Origin: Dolomedes plantarius
Taxonomy: Eukaryota; Arthropoda; Arachnida; Araneae; Dolomedidae
NCBI GenBank assembly: GCA_907164885.2
Contig: OU015498.1
Location: 129,408,151-129,472,150, forward strand
Length of the DNA stretch: 64,000 nt
Reading direction: 5' to 3'
This document shows, in pieces, positions 43,881 to 57,460 of the stretch. The notes under the pieces are model-generated. The model ran no database searches, had not been told where the DNA came from, and saw only the letters and a list, made by a program, of their open reading frames with translations. A program made the position numbers and the translations under genes. Every line of letters starts with the position of its first letter. Positions within the stretch are counted from its first letter, which is position 1.

Positions 43881-46505
43881 TATATAATAATACTTAGATA
43901 TCATATCCAGATATTTTGAGACAAAAGTAATTGTGTTTTCGATTAAAATAATTTAAATAAAAATTGTTTACCAAATCCATTCAACAATAAACAGTGTGAA
44001 AGAATTAAATATTCATATAAAAATATAGCACTACAACAATGCTCTCGTGAGCTGTATTTACTTTGTCTTCATCGCTTTCAATCTTCTATGCAAAAAATTT
44101 AATGCTTAGGAGCTAACTTATCTCCGGGAAATTTAAAAGGAATTTTTATAAGAGCATCCGAATAAATTCTCAAAATACAAACTTGTATTTTACTTTCTGT
44201 CTGGCAGGCGACCAAGAAAACAAATCAGTTCTCGAAACTGGAGAGGCATTTTTGCGAGGAAATGTCTTATTTTGTAACTCCTATTATTTGTCATACGTCA
44301 GTGGTAAGCCTAAGTATATATCTTATGCGTAGATATCTTTGTCTTAAAGAAAGCATTTGGAATTCTTTATTTCACGTGAGGAATAATTTTACGGTGTCAT
44401 AAGTCATGGAAGTAAAATAAACAACAAAAAGGATATATTTTCACAATATGCTCAAACGTTTCTAAATGTTAGAAATATTCTGTCACAAATTACATAGATA
44501 GAATTTTGGATATTAATTAATTGTATTTTCATTGGAAAAAACTATTATAAAAGATTTTGTTGAAGTCTTTAAGAATTAAAGGCACCTATGCCTTTAATTA
44601 ATTAGTTTAACAAACCAGAACAAAGAGGGTGGGACAAGAGTTCAGTCATCACCTTACAGTCACTCAGTATGCATCACACAATTTGCTGCATTGGGAAAAA
44701 TTAATTAATTTCCTCTGCTCGTCCTCTTTGTTACGTAAGACTATCGACTATTGATTTGAAATACTGGATTTTCGGTTCTTGTACACTTGTCTTCCCAACA
44801 CAAACAAGAATGATCTCAATCAAAATCTTTTCGGTTAATACAAAACATATATTTGGCTTGCAAGGTGCAAATAATGGAGATGATTGATACCTTATGGATT
44901 TCAAACATGAATCAACGAGACGCAAAATAAAAGATTCTTTTAAAGGTTGTATTTTTTAAAGAATAAACACAGTGTGCTTCTAAACCAAGTGAGATCTTTC
45001 TCTGAGAGATCGCAGTGAATCAGAAGAATCTTTCAACAGAGGAAGATGCACCTGGAAAATTTGGAAGCCCTGCGAGCTTATGATCGTTTTATCAATGAGC
45101 TTATACAAACTGCGGCTATTAATTTGTGGGACCTAGCTAGCTTAAATGGACGTTACCAAACATGGATTACACGATGTTGTAATAGATGGAATGAAAATTA
45201 TAGAAATCTATCATTCTTTGTATTTATTATGGTGGAAGAAATGTCAAGCTTTTATCATCAATTTCTACTGCCTGCGTCACATCAAGAACTGCATTTCTTG
45301 TGACATTCCTTCAAATTTATTGATATAAGGTCTTACCATACGAGGAGGATTTTGCTCCATCCTGTTTCTTATGCTTTTACCGATGCACTTCAACGGAATA
45401 GTTCAGTTATATAAAACCGACTTCGTGGATTGTTAACTTGGGATCGAATCTCTGACCTAGAGTTTGTCATTATAAATGACAAGTGATCGGTAGGAAGGAC
45501 TATGTTTAACTGTTAAACCTATAAAAAATATTCATTTCGAAAAAGATTAGCATCATAAAAGAATTAAAAATTAAATGGAAACACATATGTGCAGGCCAAC
45601 GTCTTGTATTACATCTTCGGAAACCTCAGTACAAGACGGTAAAATATGAGAATCGAGAGGAAACAAAATGCATACGACACAACCAACATAACCGGTCTTT
45701 TAGACAACGAAACACATTTTCATCGTATCCTGGAACAATGGAGGTAGAATCAGTCTTTGTTATGGGCTGATCAGCATGGCGTAGCCGATAAGAACACTGG
45801 AGGAGAAGAAATTCCAGATTTGGATTTTCTTTAAGGACTGACAAAGTGCAACCAACCATCCCACAAAGCAAAGAGTCCCCATTTATTACGTTAAGTTCCA
45901 TGCATAATTTCCGTCTTTTAACACTTTAAATTTTACACTGTAATTCATGACAGGCGATAGTTCTTTCTTTAGTGGCCTGGATGACTGCGCTTTGACAACC
46001 ACCAGAAAAATGCAGAGAAAATCCGCAGTTGGAATAACTTTCCTATCATCGTACTTGTCGACTGTGCCATGCTAATGAAACCGTACTAAAAGCGAAACCT
46101 GGGTCCATGGCCGTTGGACACGTTGGAAATGCACATAAGAACCCGATTTACTCGCATCGCCAAAAGTAGGCTAATACCGCCCTCTAAAATAAACCGAAAT
46201 TCATTATAAACGAATTAAGTTTTATAATCATGGTTGTCAATTTTTATAATCCATTAAGACATATTTTATTTCTAATTTAATTCTTAATTCTACTGTTTAA
46301 TCATTATTTTCAAGAATTGACAAACTTTATTCATTTGCAAGAAAACTTTCGCGAGATTTTGTTGTGAATGTTTTGTTATTTATGAATTGTTATGCACAGC
46401 ATACTTCAAGCACAAATAGGGGTCTACTGATTATGGTCTCGACAGTTACCCCAGTCGGTGGCACAGCCTGTACCAGACACTTAGGTACGCACCTGATATT
46501 GTGTG

Positions 46506-46509
<4 letters not shown>
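43881..46509. other. No gene seen
   Basis: Frames at 44731-44925, 45046-45303 and 45626-45901 are short and without known motifs. No repeat ends were recognised. Confidence 0.45.

Positions 46510-46557
<48 letters not shown>
46510..46557. repeat. (TA)n microsatellite
   Basis: Uninterrupted alternating TA. The frames that cross it on both strands are artefacts. Confidence 0.95.
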
Positions 46558-46559
<2 letters not shown>

Positions 46560-49223
46560 GAAAGTATCTGTATTTAAATAAATATAACATTGTCTCCACT
46601 TTATAAATGTCAGAAATCAGATTACTTTTTCTACAGTACCTTAATTAGAGAGCATAGTTTACGTATTTTAAACATTGCTATATAATCTGTTATATAATAA
46701 CTCTTGTTTCGTAAAGTCTTTCAAGTTCAACAAATAATGAAAAATTCTGCGGAGTTCGTTCACTATCGATATGTAAAACTGTCTCACGTTACAGAAAATA
46801 CAGGAAAATAACTGCTCTTGAAATGCATTATTTATCCTGTTTTAAAGCGTAAAACAAATATGCTTTGAAATCTAACTTCACATTCTATTGAATAAATGCG
46901 ATACTCGGTAGTATTATATGTCACCAAAACATATTTCAACTGCATAGGAAATTCTGATTTCAAAGTTCCTGTTTCATTCATGTTCATAAATTTAACTGCT
47001 CAGCTTCCATGAAAGAAGCACTTCGTTCATTTACAGAGAATGTTTTTTGATGGCTCTTCGGTGCATTTAAATTATTGATGCTGTATGATCCAGAAAATAT
47101 ATTGGCTTGTTTTAAAAACATTTCGTATATTCGTAAACGGGAATTTAAAGTTGAGAAAGGTATTGTTTTATCAAATCAGACTCTATATCACAAAAACTTT
47201 ATAATGACATCGAAAGTCTGGTATTTGTCATCTGCAAAGACCAGACTTTCGACGAGCTTCAAGAACGGTATTTTGCCAAATGAATACGATGTAAGGCAGA
47301 GTTATTTTTAAAAGATCTCCTAAATATCATGTTAATACTTATTTTATTTGTGTGAAACCAAAATTGTTAAAATAAGTTTTCAGAAATGGTAAAAAAATGA
47401 GGCAGCAAAAAATTAGATTTTATCTCAATCTAATTCTTTGTAATGAATTAGTTTTCGAACTTATGAAATGTTTTTAATTACTTGAAGGAATTTCAACAAG
47501 CGTTTGGGATACACAAAAAGTAGTATAAAAATATTATCTTTATAACCAGTAAAATATTTTACCTTTTGATTGATTTTCGCTAAGATTTTTAACGTCGAAA
47601 ACTTCTTCACATTTGAAAGAAGCCCGTGCTAACATTTCTAATGAAACAGTTTTTATTATTCCCAAAACCTGGGTAAATTAAAAGTCTCGTATTTTTAAAT
47701 ACTTAGTATGTCTTACACTCTGTTTAACTTATAGCTGTAATGTTTTTGTTCCTAATATATTGCATTAATTTAAATCAAAAACTGATGTTATAAAAACATA
47801 AGTTTAATTTCATAACATTAATCACTTTGATTTTCATACGAAACTCGACAATGCGTTGATATTAAGTAATATTGGTTTAAAATTTACCTAACCATAAAAA
47901 ATACTTACCACGTCTGATAAATTTTAATTACATACATAATTTTAGCTATGCCACGTCATAATAAAGATAAAAATGAAATTTTCCTACGCTAAATTATTCA
48001 TTTTTTCGGTCTGGAACTTAATATCGCTTTGCTTCGATTAAAAGCCCTTTTTGTTCGAAAGTCCTTCGAAAAAATGTTTTTATTAAAAGATACTGAACTT
48101 CTTTTCTTGTTAACTTCGTATGTTCCATTTTATATTTACTTTTTTGTGTTGGGGTGCATTTCGAAATTGAAAAGATTTTAAGCTATTAAAAGCCTCAAGT
48201 ATGCCAAAGTTATTTTTATGTTAAGTAAATTTTTTTAAAAGAAATAATTTGAAATATTTTCTCTTATTCTACGTTTTCTTTACCTTGATTATCTTGTTAT
48301 AGACAAAATTTATGTTTGTGTGAATTTGAAAGCTGTTGTTTGTTTTTATAAAGCTTAGCTTATTAGTGAAATAATAGACTTTAAGATCGTTTGAAATGTA
48401 ACTGCAGTAAAAGATTTTTTGAAAAATATAACCAAGCAGTTCGTGAGGCACATATCTAACATCAAATTTTGCTACAAGCAATTTATAGAATCTAAAGAAA
48501 AGAGGATATTTGTTGTGTATAAAGTTACTTAAAATGATAAGTATGTTCTGAGAGTAGTGAACCCAAATAGGGATTTTTTACAGAGCCTCTTAGGCAAATT
48601 TTATCTTCATTTAATTGGGGAAAGATCTTAGTTTGTATGTTAACTCGCTCATGCAGATAATATTAAACAAATGATTCAGTGAAACTATAAAAGCCCTCTT
48701 TTACCATATAATTCAATTACGATGGTTCAATTGATTTTAAGAGAAAGTTTGAAAGGGAAATTTTTAGACACAAAAATACTTCCAAATTCTCAACTGACGC
48801 AGATGAAAAGCATCTTTTCACAAACGTTTAATCATGTGCTGGATTGTACCCCTCTTTAGAAATTTAATAAAATAGAGTAACTTGCGTGGTATGTTCTGGA
48901 GCTTCGCTAATTAAGAGCATGAAATCAGTATGATTCGGCAACCAATTATTCTGTAAAAAAAGAGCTGAAAACTTTTAAAAATTTATCCTTTTACTTAGTA
49001 CAAAAACTCTAGAATTGCTATTCTCTCTTCAATAATACTGTCTTTAATTACTTTTAAGAGGATTAATAAAATGATACAAATAGTTCACAAATTAAGTTTT
49101 TATCAATAACATCAGTAAAGCTATGAGTGAAACTGTTCTAATTACTAGATATTATATTAAAGGGAGAATTAAACATCTCTAGAATAATTGCATCAAAATA
49201 CTGAGTTCAGGCTGTTTGTTCTC
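46558..49223. other. No gene seen
   Basis: Long AT-rich stretch. Frames at 47075-47311 and 48269-48481 have no recognised domain. Confidence 0.45.
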
Positions 49224-49249
49224 TTTATTTATTTATTTATTTATTTATT
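49224..49249. repeat. (TTTA)n microsatellite
   Basis: About six TTTA units. Confidence 0.9.
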
Positions 49250-49541
49250 GCAACACCGTATTTTTAATAACCACATCATTCAGTAAACAACTATTTAGTT
49301 AGTGTTAGCTAAAAAACATGTTAGAAATCCATTGAAAAAAATTTAAAGCATGTTAAAGCAGACGCTCTGAACTATGGGATTCGTTCCCTAAATTAACTGT
49401 TAAATCGCGTGATGCTTGATCACAGATGACGTCAATGCAATAAAATCCGCCATTGCTCCTCGAAGATTTCCTTCGGACTTTAATAAATGGCTTCCTCTTT
49501 CCCTGCAGAACCCCCTACTTCTCAGGGGCCATAAGGCTGAT

Positions 49542-49891
49542 GTGTACTAACCCTATTGGATTAGCGCACCTCAATGTTAACATATGGAGAAAATATGTAT
49601 GATTGAAAGGTTTTAAAAAATTGTACTCCGTGACAGAGAAAGAAATTTTACGCATTGGGTATTTTTCATTTTTATAAAAAAATGCAAATAAATGCCTAGT
49701 GTGTTTAAAACGCTCATAGATTCCTTAAAAATTCGCTCATAAAATGATTCCTGTTGCAAGGAGCAGAAAGTTCAGGCAATATGAAAATACCATTCTTACT
49801 TCATTATTTGCCTTTATGTAGCTGTAAATAGTAGAGAAATTTTCTCCTAACGTTAACATTGATGCGGGCGAGTCCATTAGGGTTAGTACAC
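49542..49891. repeat. Inverted repeat pair of 19 bp, 312 bp apart
   Basis: GTGTACTAACCCTATTGGA (49542-49560) and the complement of 49873-49891 match at 18 of 19 positions. It could mark a short MITE or a folded remnant. Confidence 0.6.
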
Positions 49892-49955
49892 GGCATCCTA
49901 AATTAACCAAAAATCGCAAACTAGCGTAATGACGTCGCAAAAGCGCGATCCGGCC

Positions 49956-50400
49956 TCTCCCGGTTTCGAGATGTGATTAATTTGGACCTTGCGGAAAATG
50001 ACTACCGCTTTCCAAAACAGTCCCATGTCTGTATGGTCTTAATTTACCATTAATTTGCAAAATACTTGGACTATTATTACAATATGTCACCACACTTAAA
50101 ATCCCGCCGCTCCACGAAGAATGTCAGTTGCTGTCTCTTACGGTTTCGAACTTAGATCATTCCGGGCTGTAAAATAATAGCTACCGCATTTTCGATCTAG
50201 GGCCAGAATCAACAGTTTAATTCCAATTTGCCGGGGGGAGGGGGGGGGGGTAGATGACATCGGCCAACTTTTAACCAGGGCCGCTCCACGGGGATACGCT
50301 CAATCGTGATCGTATCAGGCATTCAAATAAAGTTATCTTATTTCGGGATTTATGCTGAACTCTAGGGTCTTAACTAACCATTAATTCTAAAAATACTTGA
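49956..50400. repeat. Degenerate direct repeat, period about 175-180 bp
   Basis: Related blocks: CGGTTTCGAGATGTGATTAA with ACTACCGC (49960-50008) and CGGTTTCGAACTTAGATCAT with CTACCGC (50141-50187), GCCGCTCCACG at about 50106 and 50281, and ACCATTAATT with AATACTTG at 50047 and 50377. A further weak unit seems to lie at about 51033-51095. GC content is higher than in the surroundings. A G10 run is at 50241-50250. Confidence 0.4.
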
Positions 50401-51715
50401 ACGCGGATGGCGCCAAAGCATTGAATCCACCGCCGAGCTTTCCACCAGCAGAGGAAATCGACGCAGGCCAGGTGCTGCTTTTTGCGGTTCTATCATCAGT
50501 AAGGATTGCATTAAGGATTTTGGTAACCAAGGATTTGGTAAGGATTTTGGCATTTTTTCAAACGCTCTACCGAGAGACTGGTATTAATGCCGGTATTAGG
50601 AATTTTTCAAAAAAGATACAAGACAGAGTTGTTTCTTTGCCATATTAATTAGTTTTTGCAAAAAATGCATAAACTATAGTTTATGCATTTTTATATATAA
50701 AAATATAAGCAATTTTGCTATGTACAAATATAAAATAAAGAGACAAATGTTGCAATCAAATATTATTAATAATAGTTGTAAAATAATTTATGACATTAGA
50801 AACAAAAAAATATAAATGAAAAATAGATCACTATAGTAGTACAATATAATGAAGTAACAAAGCATTTATTATTATTATTGAGAAGAGTAAATATCACATA
50901 AAAAGTTTGCTGTGTAGTCTATTATATAATATTCATTATTAAAGAAAAAAATACAAATAAATTATTAACTACGATATTTATTAAATACCGGTATTTGTTA
51001 AAAATCGCTATTACCGGTATTTATTAAAAATTGCTACCGCTTCGCTCTCAGCGATTCCTAGGGTTTTAAGCTCCGAATTCACCATTTAATTACAGTTTGA
51101 TGTGACGCAAATGAGGTCACTGAACTTGATAAATAACTTGTTTTAGTTACTGCCTTAGTTTAGCTGATACCGCGACACCCTAGTAATGTGAGTAAGTTAC
51201 GCAGAGTAAATATAAAGTAACTAAACTTACTTTTCTTTAGAAAGTTTTCATGTAAAATATTTAGATCAGAAGCAAAATTATTTTTCTTATATTTATGCAT
51301 TTATTTAGATATAAATCTATAATAATGTCTTTATTTAGATAAAATTTATATCAAGACGTACAAAAATATGTCCATAGGAAAAATCGGTCTTTATTTGTCT
51401 CACACAAAATGCAGAGAGTCCAACATGCATTTGTTTGATAAATTTTATTAAGTTCCTTATATACGCATTCATCATAGATTATGTTTTCGATAGTCCGTAG
51501 TTTAACACATTAAAACCTGTCAGCAACATTATTATGGGGACAGTGGTTATAAATAGTACTATTGTAATAGATAATGACCCGAAAATATGATCATATTTAA
51601 GCACTTGGAAGTTAATTTGTTCCGGCACTTAAATTTATAAACTATAGCTTTGTGTTTATGGGACTATTCGAGGGACATATTTATAATTGAATATTTAGTA
51701 ATAATAATAAAAGTA
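50401..51715. other. No gene seen; contains TACCGGTATT motifs
   Basis: The frame 50397-50648 is unrecognised. AATACCGGTATT-like palindromic words recur at about 50595, 50985 and 51011, in opposite surroundings, and may be the edges of a small inverted-repeat element, but I cannot define it. Confidence 0.35.
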
Positions 51716-52484
51716 CAGTCGGACCTCTATTTAACGAACCTCTATTTTGCGAATTTCTCTATTTTACGAACATTTCCTTGGAACCAAGAACGTTTTGCGA
51801 ATTTCTTCGTAAAATAACCTCCAAATAGCGAAGTGCATTCTCCATTTAACGAACTTTTTCTTGTGATCCAATATTTTTTTCTCCATATTTCTCAAAATAT
51901 TTCTGAACATTTCAAACAAATTCTTTCTTTTAGCACATTTAACACATTAACTTTCTTTTAACACGTTCCAAAGCGGATTACAGTTTGAATGAAAATACGC
52001 CTGAAGGGGTTTTAGGTGTATTACAAAGATGCCAGACGTATTACGAGAGAAAACACTTTTTGAAACAAAAAACTCAGACAAAATTAACAAACTTTATCAG
52101 TAATTAAATTTAAGAACTCATGTGGTAATGTAAGCTTAAAATTACTTGGTATAATAAATGCGATAATGTCATTAAAATTCATTAATTTTAATATAATTTT
52201 TTTTATTTAAAATGCAGTGTATTCCCGGACAATGTTTTGTTTTATTCTCGTTCCTTGAAGATTTCTGTTTGATGCGTAAGATATAAAAAACAAATAGACA
52301 GTAATTTACAAAATAAATGTGTGATCAATTACTTTTATTAATAATTATATTTAGTGTTTATGAATTTAAAATCTGTCTTGTCAAGTTTAAAGTATTTTAA
52401 AAGATAAATCTCTATTTAAAGAATTTTCCATATAACGAACTTTTTTTCGGGATTTAGCGACTTCGTTAAATAGAGGTCCGGCAG
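51716..52484. mobile_element. Pogo/Tigger-like MITE, 769 bp
   Basis: TA flanks (51714-51715 and 52485-52486). The left end CAGTCGGACCTCTATTTAAC pairs with the inverted right end CGTTAAATAGAGGTCCGGCAG. Sub-terminal ATTTAACGAAC and ATAACGAAC repeats occur inside both ends. Non-coding. Confidence 0.8.
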
Positions 52485-52486
52485 TA

Positions 52487-54150
52487 TTTACATACAGTTT
52501 GTTCTTAGTGATACTTTACAATCAGTTGAATTTCCCAGGACCGTTAAAAAAGATTGTTGTAGATAGATGTATTGTTATATGGTTATTTTTAACGTGGTTT
52601 TAATGATTTATATTTAACTTGAAAAAAAAATTTTATGTTGATTTCGATGCTCAAAAATTTTTTTGTCATAAAACTACCAAAAAGCCCTGTATTCATGTCT
52701 CTCGTACTTAAAATTTCTGTTTCATGCATTTTTGATTACGGTATTTTAACTTGTATAATTTAATTTGCACATAAAATGTCTATAATTTAATTAATGAAAT
52801 TCGGATTAAATTTAATCTGGAGCGTATCAATTAAATTTTAGTTACTTTTTAATCTATGCATGTTTCTTTCACGCATTATTTACACTAGTGCTGCAAAAGT
52901 CAATGTTCAGCCCCTCATAGTCCAATGCACTGAATTGCTGCGTACTACGGTTGCGGAGATCAATAATTAATGATTTAAAAAAGAAGCCTCTTCATCCCTG
53001 TTAGACACAAGGCCAAATATATATTTCATTATATTTATTTAGTGTGATAGAAAATACTAAGTTTGTCATGTTAGTTTTAAAAAATATTGCTTAAATATTT
53101 ATTTTATATAAATTTGGATTTTTTATACATTTTGTTACGATTACGTGTATTTTTATAGAATTCTTCCTAAAACTTTAAAGAGAGATATATTTTATAACTT
53201 CATATTACTATGTTATTTTTTTTATTTTAGATATTCATTTATATTTTTTTTATTTTTTCTATTTTTCCCTTATTTTTTCTTTAAAAAAAATTTCATTACT
53301 TTATTTACGGTTAAAGCTAATAATATTAGTTTTGAGACAAAATATGATTCATTAGATTTATTTATTTTCAACGCAAACTAAACGGTTTAGTATGTCTGCA
53401 TTTAATATCTAAATTTTGATCTTAAAATTCCTGAAGCGCATGCAACGACAACTGCTATGCATTAGTTAATTTAGAGATTTACGCCAAGAGACCACTTATC
53501 TAATTTTTGTCAAAAATGTTCTCCTCGTCCGCGAAATTCAATTGAAATTTAGATTGAAATTACTGACATGCGTGCCAAAGGACGTATTCCGAAACATTAT
53601 GCGACGTCCATCAAATAGGTAATTACTAAGCACAAAGACCACGTTTAGAATGTCTCTAGTATGGAATTCAGATATCAGGGTGATTAATCTTGCCGATTTT
53701 CATTAAGTTTCAGTTCCCAGATGCTTTCAATACGGGATTTCGTGACATTATTGCATAGCATTTGATAATGATTACACAGCTCTTGTCTTGGATTACTAAT
53801 AAGCTATTCTAAACTAGTTTCACTGCAAAACACTTTCGTAAAAAGGAAACATGGACACAGTGGTATGTAATCGATAATATAAGGTTTATAACGTCATATC
53901 GACATGAAGGTATGCTCTGAGTTGATGTGTTTATATGGATTCTTATTCTGTCAAATTTATATTTATTGTAAGAGTTCACTTTAGGGTACATTGTATTTCT
54001 TTCGATTAGATAAATGTTGAGTTAAAAAATAAGCCTTTTGTCAAAACGTACCTTAAACATGATTGCATTCTTTCGGCTTCTTTGAGAAAATAATTTTATC
54101 TAAGACTGTTCAGCACACATGACACAGGGCAATACTCTTAGTTTATGTTA
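52487..54150. other. No gene seen
   Basis: Very T-rich around 53205-53290, where the frame 53145-53381 is low complexity. The rest has nothing recognised. Confidence 0.5.
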
Positions 54151-54933
54151 TCTGTATATATAAAACAGTTCCGTAACTGATTGACTGACTGACATACAAC
54201 GCACAGTCCAAAACGCTAGACCTAAAGGGCTGAAATTTTGCATGGCAATTCTTCTTACGGTGTAGGGGTGCACTAAGAAAGATTTTTGAAAAATTCTTCA
54301 TAGTTTTTTTAAATTAAATTTTTAAGCTGTTTTAGTAACTTTTTTTAAGTTTGCATTTAAAATAATTTGAGTGTTATAAAATTTATATCACCAGAAAGAT
54401 CATAAAACTTCCTTTAAAATGAAATCTTTTTCAAATCTTTACCTTCATTTTCTGATTTTTGGTGAAATTTTAAATATTAATTTTTAGAATTTAATTTATT
54501 AAATGCTGATCACGTGATTTCGTTTTCTGGTATTTTAAATAAATTTATCGTCATGTTAGTAACAACGAAATAGATTTTTAAAAATTTTCTTGCTAATGCG
54601 GCAGACGATTGGAAATTATCCAAAAAAATATTAAAATACAGTAAAAGGTATGTTCCTCAAACTGTACTATATTAACTGTACTATATTCTTAAGTATGTCC
54701 TATTAGATTTAATTTGAATATTTTCTTCTACATTATTTTGTATATAAAAATATCCCTTACGATTTTTTTATAAATATACTTTTTTTGTTTTCTTTACATC
54801 AATTTAATACATTGATCGTCGTATTCATTATAAATATATATATATATATATATACATTTGGCATTAATTGCATACATTGACTGTTGTATTTAATTTGAAT
54901 GTACTCGGTAGCGAAGTGCGGGTTTTCAGCTAC
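54151..54933 (+). mobile_element. Helitron-like element, copy 5
   Basis: Starts TCTGTATATATAAAACAG directly after an A. Body as in copies 3 and 4. Ends AGCGAAGTGCGGGTTTTCAG followed by CTAC and T, one base off the CTAG end. It is 783 bp, the most complete of the plus-strand copies. Confidence 0.65.
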
Positions 54934-56601
54934 TTTGACCATAAAACAAAGGAAAATTATAATAGTCATAATGATACTGAAAGTAGTGATGAAGTTTTGA
55001 GGAAATTAGGGTGGATAGTAAATTTCACATGCCTGTTTCGTATCATCAAATCCAAAATAAAATATAGATGGCGAAATATAGTTCACATTTGTAAAAGTGG
55101 TCTACTGGTAGCTCCTTTTACGAAGCAACTATTATAAAATATACTTAAAAAATTATACATAAAAATTGAACCCCATTCTTGTATTTTTCTTATTATAGAT
55201 ACTATATTTACTTACATTTTGTAAATATATTTAAAAAAGCTTTGTAAAGGCTAAACTTAAGGAAATTCTTTCTTTCTTTTCTTGAAGTATCAAAACCTGG
55301 AAAAAAATTGAATTGTTTTCGGTAAAGGACAAGTTAGAAATATAACTATAGGGTGAAAATTAATTATTATGCAATTAAATATAATATCAGAACGGCTCAC
55401 TTTAATGTATTATGTTGAAATCATTGCTAGTTTTCCTTTGTTATTATACTGTTAATTCTTCCCACTTTTGCTAATGCATAATTAATTTTGTAGATATGCA
55501 TCACGAAACCAAAGTCTCAAAATTTCCTTGAGACGTGAAAATCCTTCTTTTCTGCCTTAGAAGAGAATAGTAAATGTAAGTGAAGGTTAGGGCGAATATT
55601 ATAACTTGATGCACTACTTGAAAAGAAGTTCTCTGAAAGCCATGCTTCATTTGATTTTTGTGCTTTGTTAGTGTGTTGGTCTGACTGGGGTAATCATTGC
55701 AGTATGTTTAAGTGCTGTGTAAGCATTCTTCATAAAGTCAAATTGCGTTATCCCTATCTTTCAAGAATGAAGTGTAATAAATCTGTACTCCTATGCTTTA
55801 TCATCAAAAATTAGAATAAACCTCCAGTTTTATAGAGTATAAAATGTCCTCCAGTATAAAATGTTTGAGAACTCCTCAATTTTTTAGAATGCAAATTTAT
55901 TAAATTTTTTCATCATTTCCCGAAGCATTAATGAATGCAAAAGGGTCCAGTTAAAGATAGATATTCTCTAAAGAACCCCCCCCCCCCAAAAAAAAAAAAA
56001 AAAAGTTTTGAGCTGTTTCTGCTAGCCTTTACACATCTTTTATACATTAAAGATGTCTAAAATAGGTTGGTGTTATTCAATTATTATTGATCAAATGCAT
56101 TTCACTTAGAATGACTGAAAATGTGTTATTTTAAGGAACTGAGGGGAGAAAAAAAGAAAAACAACGAAAAACACACATAAGTTATTTAAATTAATTCAAC
56201 AATAATTTTAAAGTGAAATTATGTAATTTTAATTTTCTATAATAGTACTGTGTGGCTAAAAGCACTACGGTCACCTTTATTGTAATAGTTTTGATGGCTT
56301 TTAAACTACATTAAAACCAATCTAATGCTTGCATAATAAACGTCTTTGACTAATTGTGGACTTTGGGCTTGCCATTAGCATTAATATACTTTGTGTAGTT
56401 TGTAGCATTTCAGTAAACTATTCATTACAGAATAATTTCAGAATCGTTACATAAGTAACAGTGTACTAGAAATTCTTCGATCCTTTTGAAACAACCGTAA
56501 TGAAAACTTTGTTCATAACATCATTGATATTGGAAAAGAAGTTTACAAAATCCTAAAGTATCTTACTGGGAACTTTGAAAATTTTGGAATATTCAATACT
56601 A
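54934..56601. other. No gene seen
   Basis: AT-rich. A C12 run followed by an A17 run at 55976-56004 is a likely sequencing trouble spot. Confidence 0.5.
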
Positions 56602-56605
56602 GTCT

Positions 56606-56912
56606 TGTAACAGCCAGTAGCTACCTTACCTAGTTAGTTGGTTTTGTATGACCAATATATGGCGCTGTCGCCAGCTTTGTCAAAATATCGACAGATATTT
56701 TGCCAACCTATAAAAAGGTGAACTTCAGTGAAATCAGTGCAGTTGTGCAGTTTGCAGGAGTCTCGGTAGCAACGGCTCTCGGCTCTGTGAATTTTCTTAT
56801 ACATCTATTGATTAGATGTTTTGTTTGTAAATATGTAAAATAACCGTGCTCGTCATTAAAAGTTGTTCCCTGTGAACTGTATTTTCATTCTTGAGGAACA
56901 GAGACCATTACA
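56606..56912 (+). mobile_element. Solo LTR, 307 bp, with 4-bp target duplication
   Basis: Starts TGTAACAGCCAGTAGC and ends GAGACCATTACA, so the tips are inverted TGTAA and TTACA. GTCT flanks both sides (56602-56605 and 56913-56916). A TATA-like CTATAAAAAGG at about 56709-56719 is followed by a CAGTGAAATCAGTGCAGT start-site-like stretch. This is the usual result of recombination between the two LTRs of a gypsy-type element. Confidence 0.85.
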
Positions 56913-56916
56913 GTCT

Positions 56917-57121
56917 GAAGTATTACTTAATACCCATATTGTAAAAAAAAATTTTGAAAACGACATATTATATACGAGGGATGCTTTCCAGGTAACTTTG
57001 GTATGCATATTTTAGTATGCATATTTCTATTTTAAAATCGAAAAAATATCTTAAAGACATATGAACATACACATATAATTTAAAAAAATTATTTTGTAAT
57101 TGCGCTGATTAGTATTACATA
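56917..57121. other. Spacer, nothing seen
   Basis: AT-rich. Confidence 0.5.
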
Positions 57122-57122
57122 A

Positions 57123-57460
57123 GCTTGAGGTAGCCTAGTGGTAGAGCATCGGGTTTCAGTACTAAGGATGCTCGGATTAAATCCCGACAAGTGCCATTAA
57201 ATACTACCGCATCTAGGTCGGTATTGACATGTTAAATCCGTATATCAGAAAGTCTCCATGGTGTCAGATAGGGGTTGAGAAGGTACGATGCTCCCAAATG
57301 TCAGCCACTGGGAGGTAGCTCGGTCAAAATTGAGGTCGCACCTGCCTAAATCGGACCTCGACTATTGTTGTGCCATTATAAACCGGAGCCGCACCTCTCA
57401 ATCCTCTAACTTATATGGACCTGGTCTGGTATACTTCCGGCCAAGGGAATTTAGAAATAA
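57123..57460 (+). mobile_element. tRNA-derived SINE (family A), copy 5, best copy
   Basis: Head GCTTGAGGTAGCCTAGTGG with A box TAGCCTAGTGGTAGAGCA, and about 30 nt on a B-box-like GGATTAAATCC. The body includes AGTGCCATTAAATACTACC and GGTCAAAATTGAGGTCGCAC, and ends TACTTCCGGCCAAGGGAA plus a short A/AAC-rich tail. The plus frame at 57288-57509 lies in it and is not a gene. Confidence 0.8.

Noticed and set aside
45046..45303. 85-codon plus frame considered as a small gene
   Set aside because: No known motif, no repeat or splice context to support it, and many frames of this size are expected by chance.
53145..53381. 78-codon frame rich in Phe and Tyr, resembling a membrane protein
   Set aside because: Produced by a T-rich low-complexity stretch; no other support.
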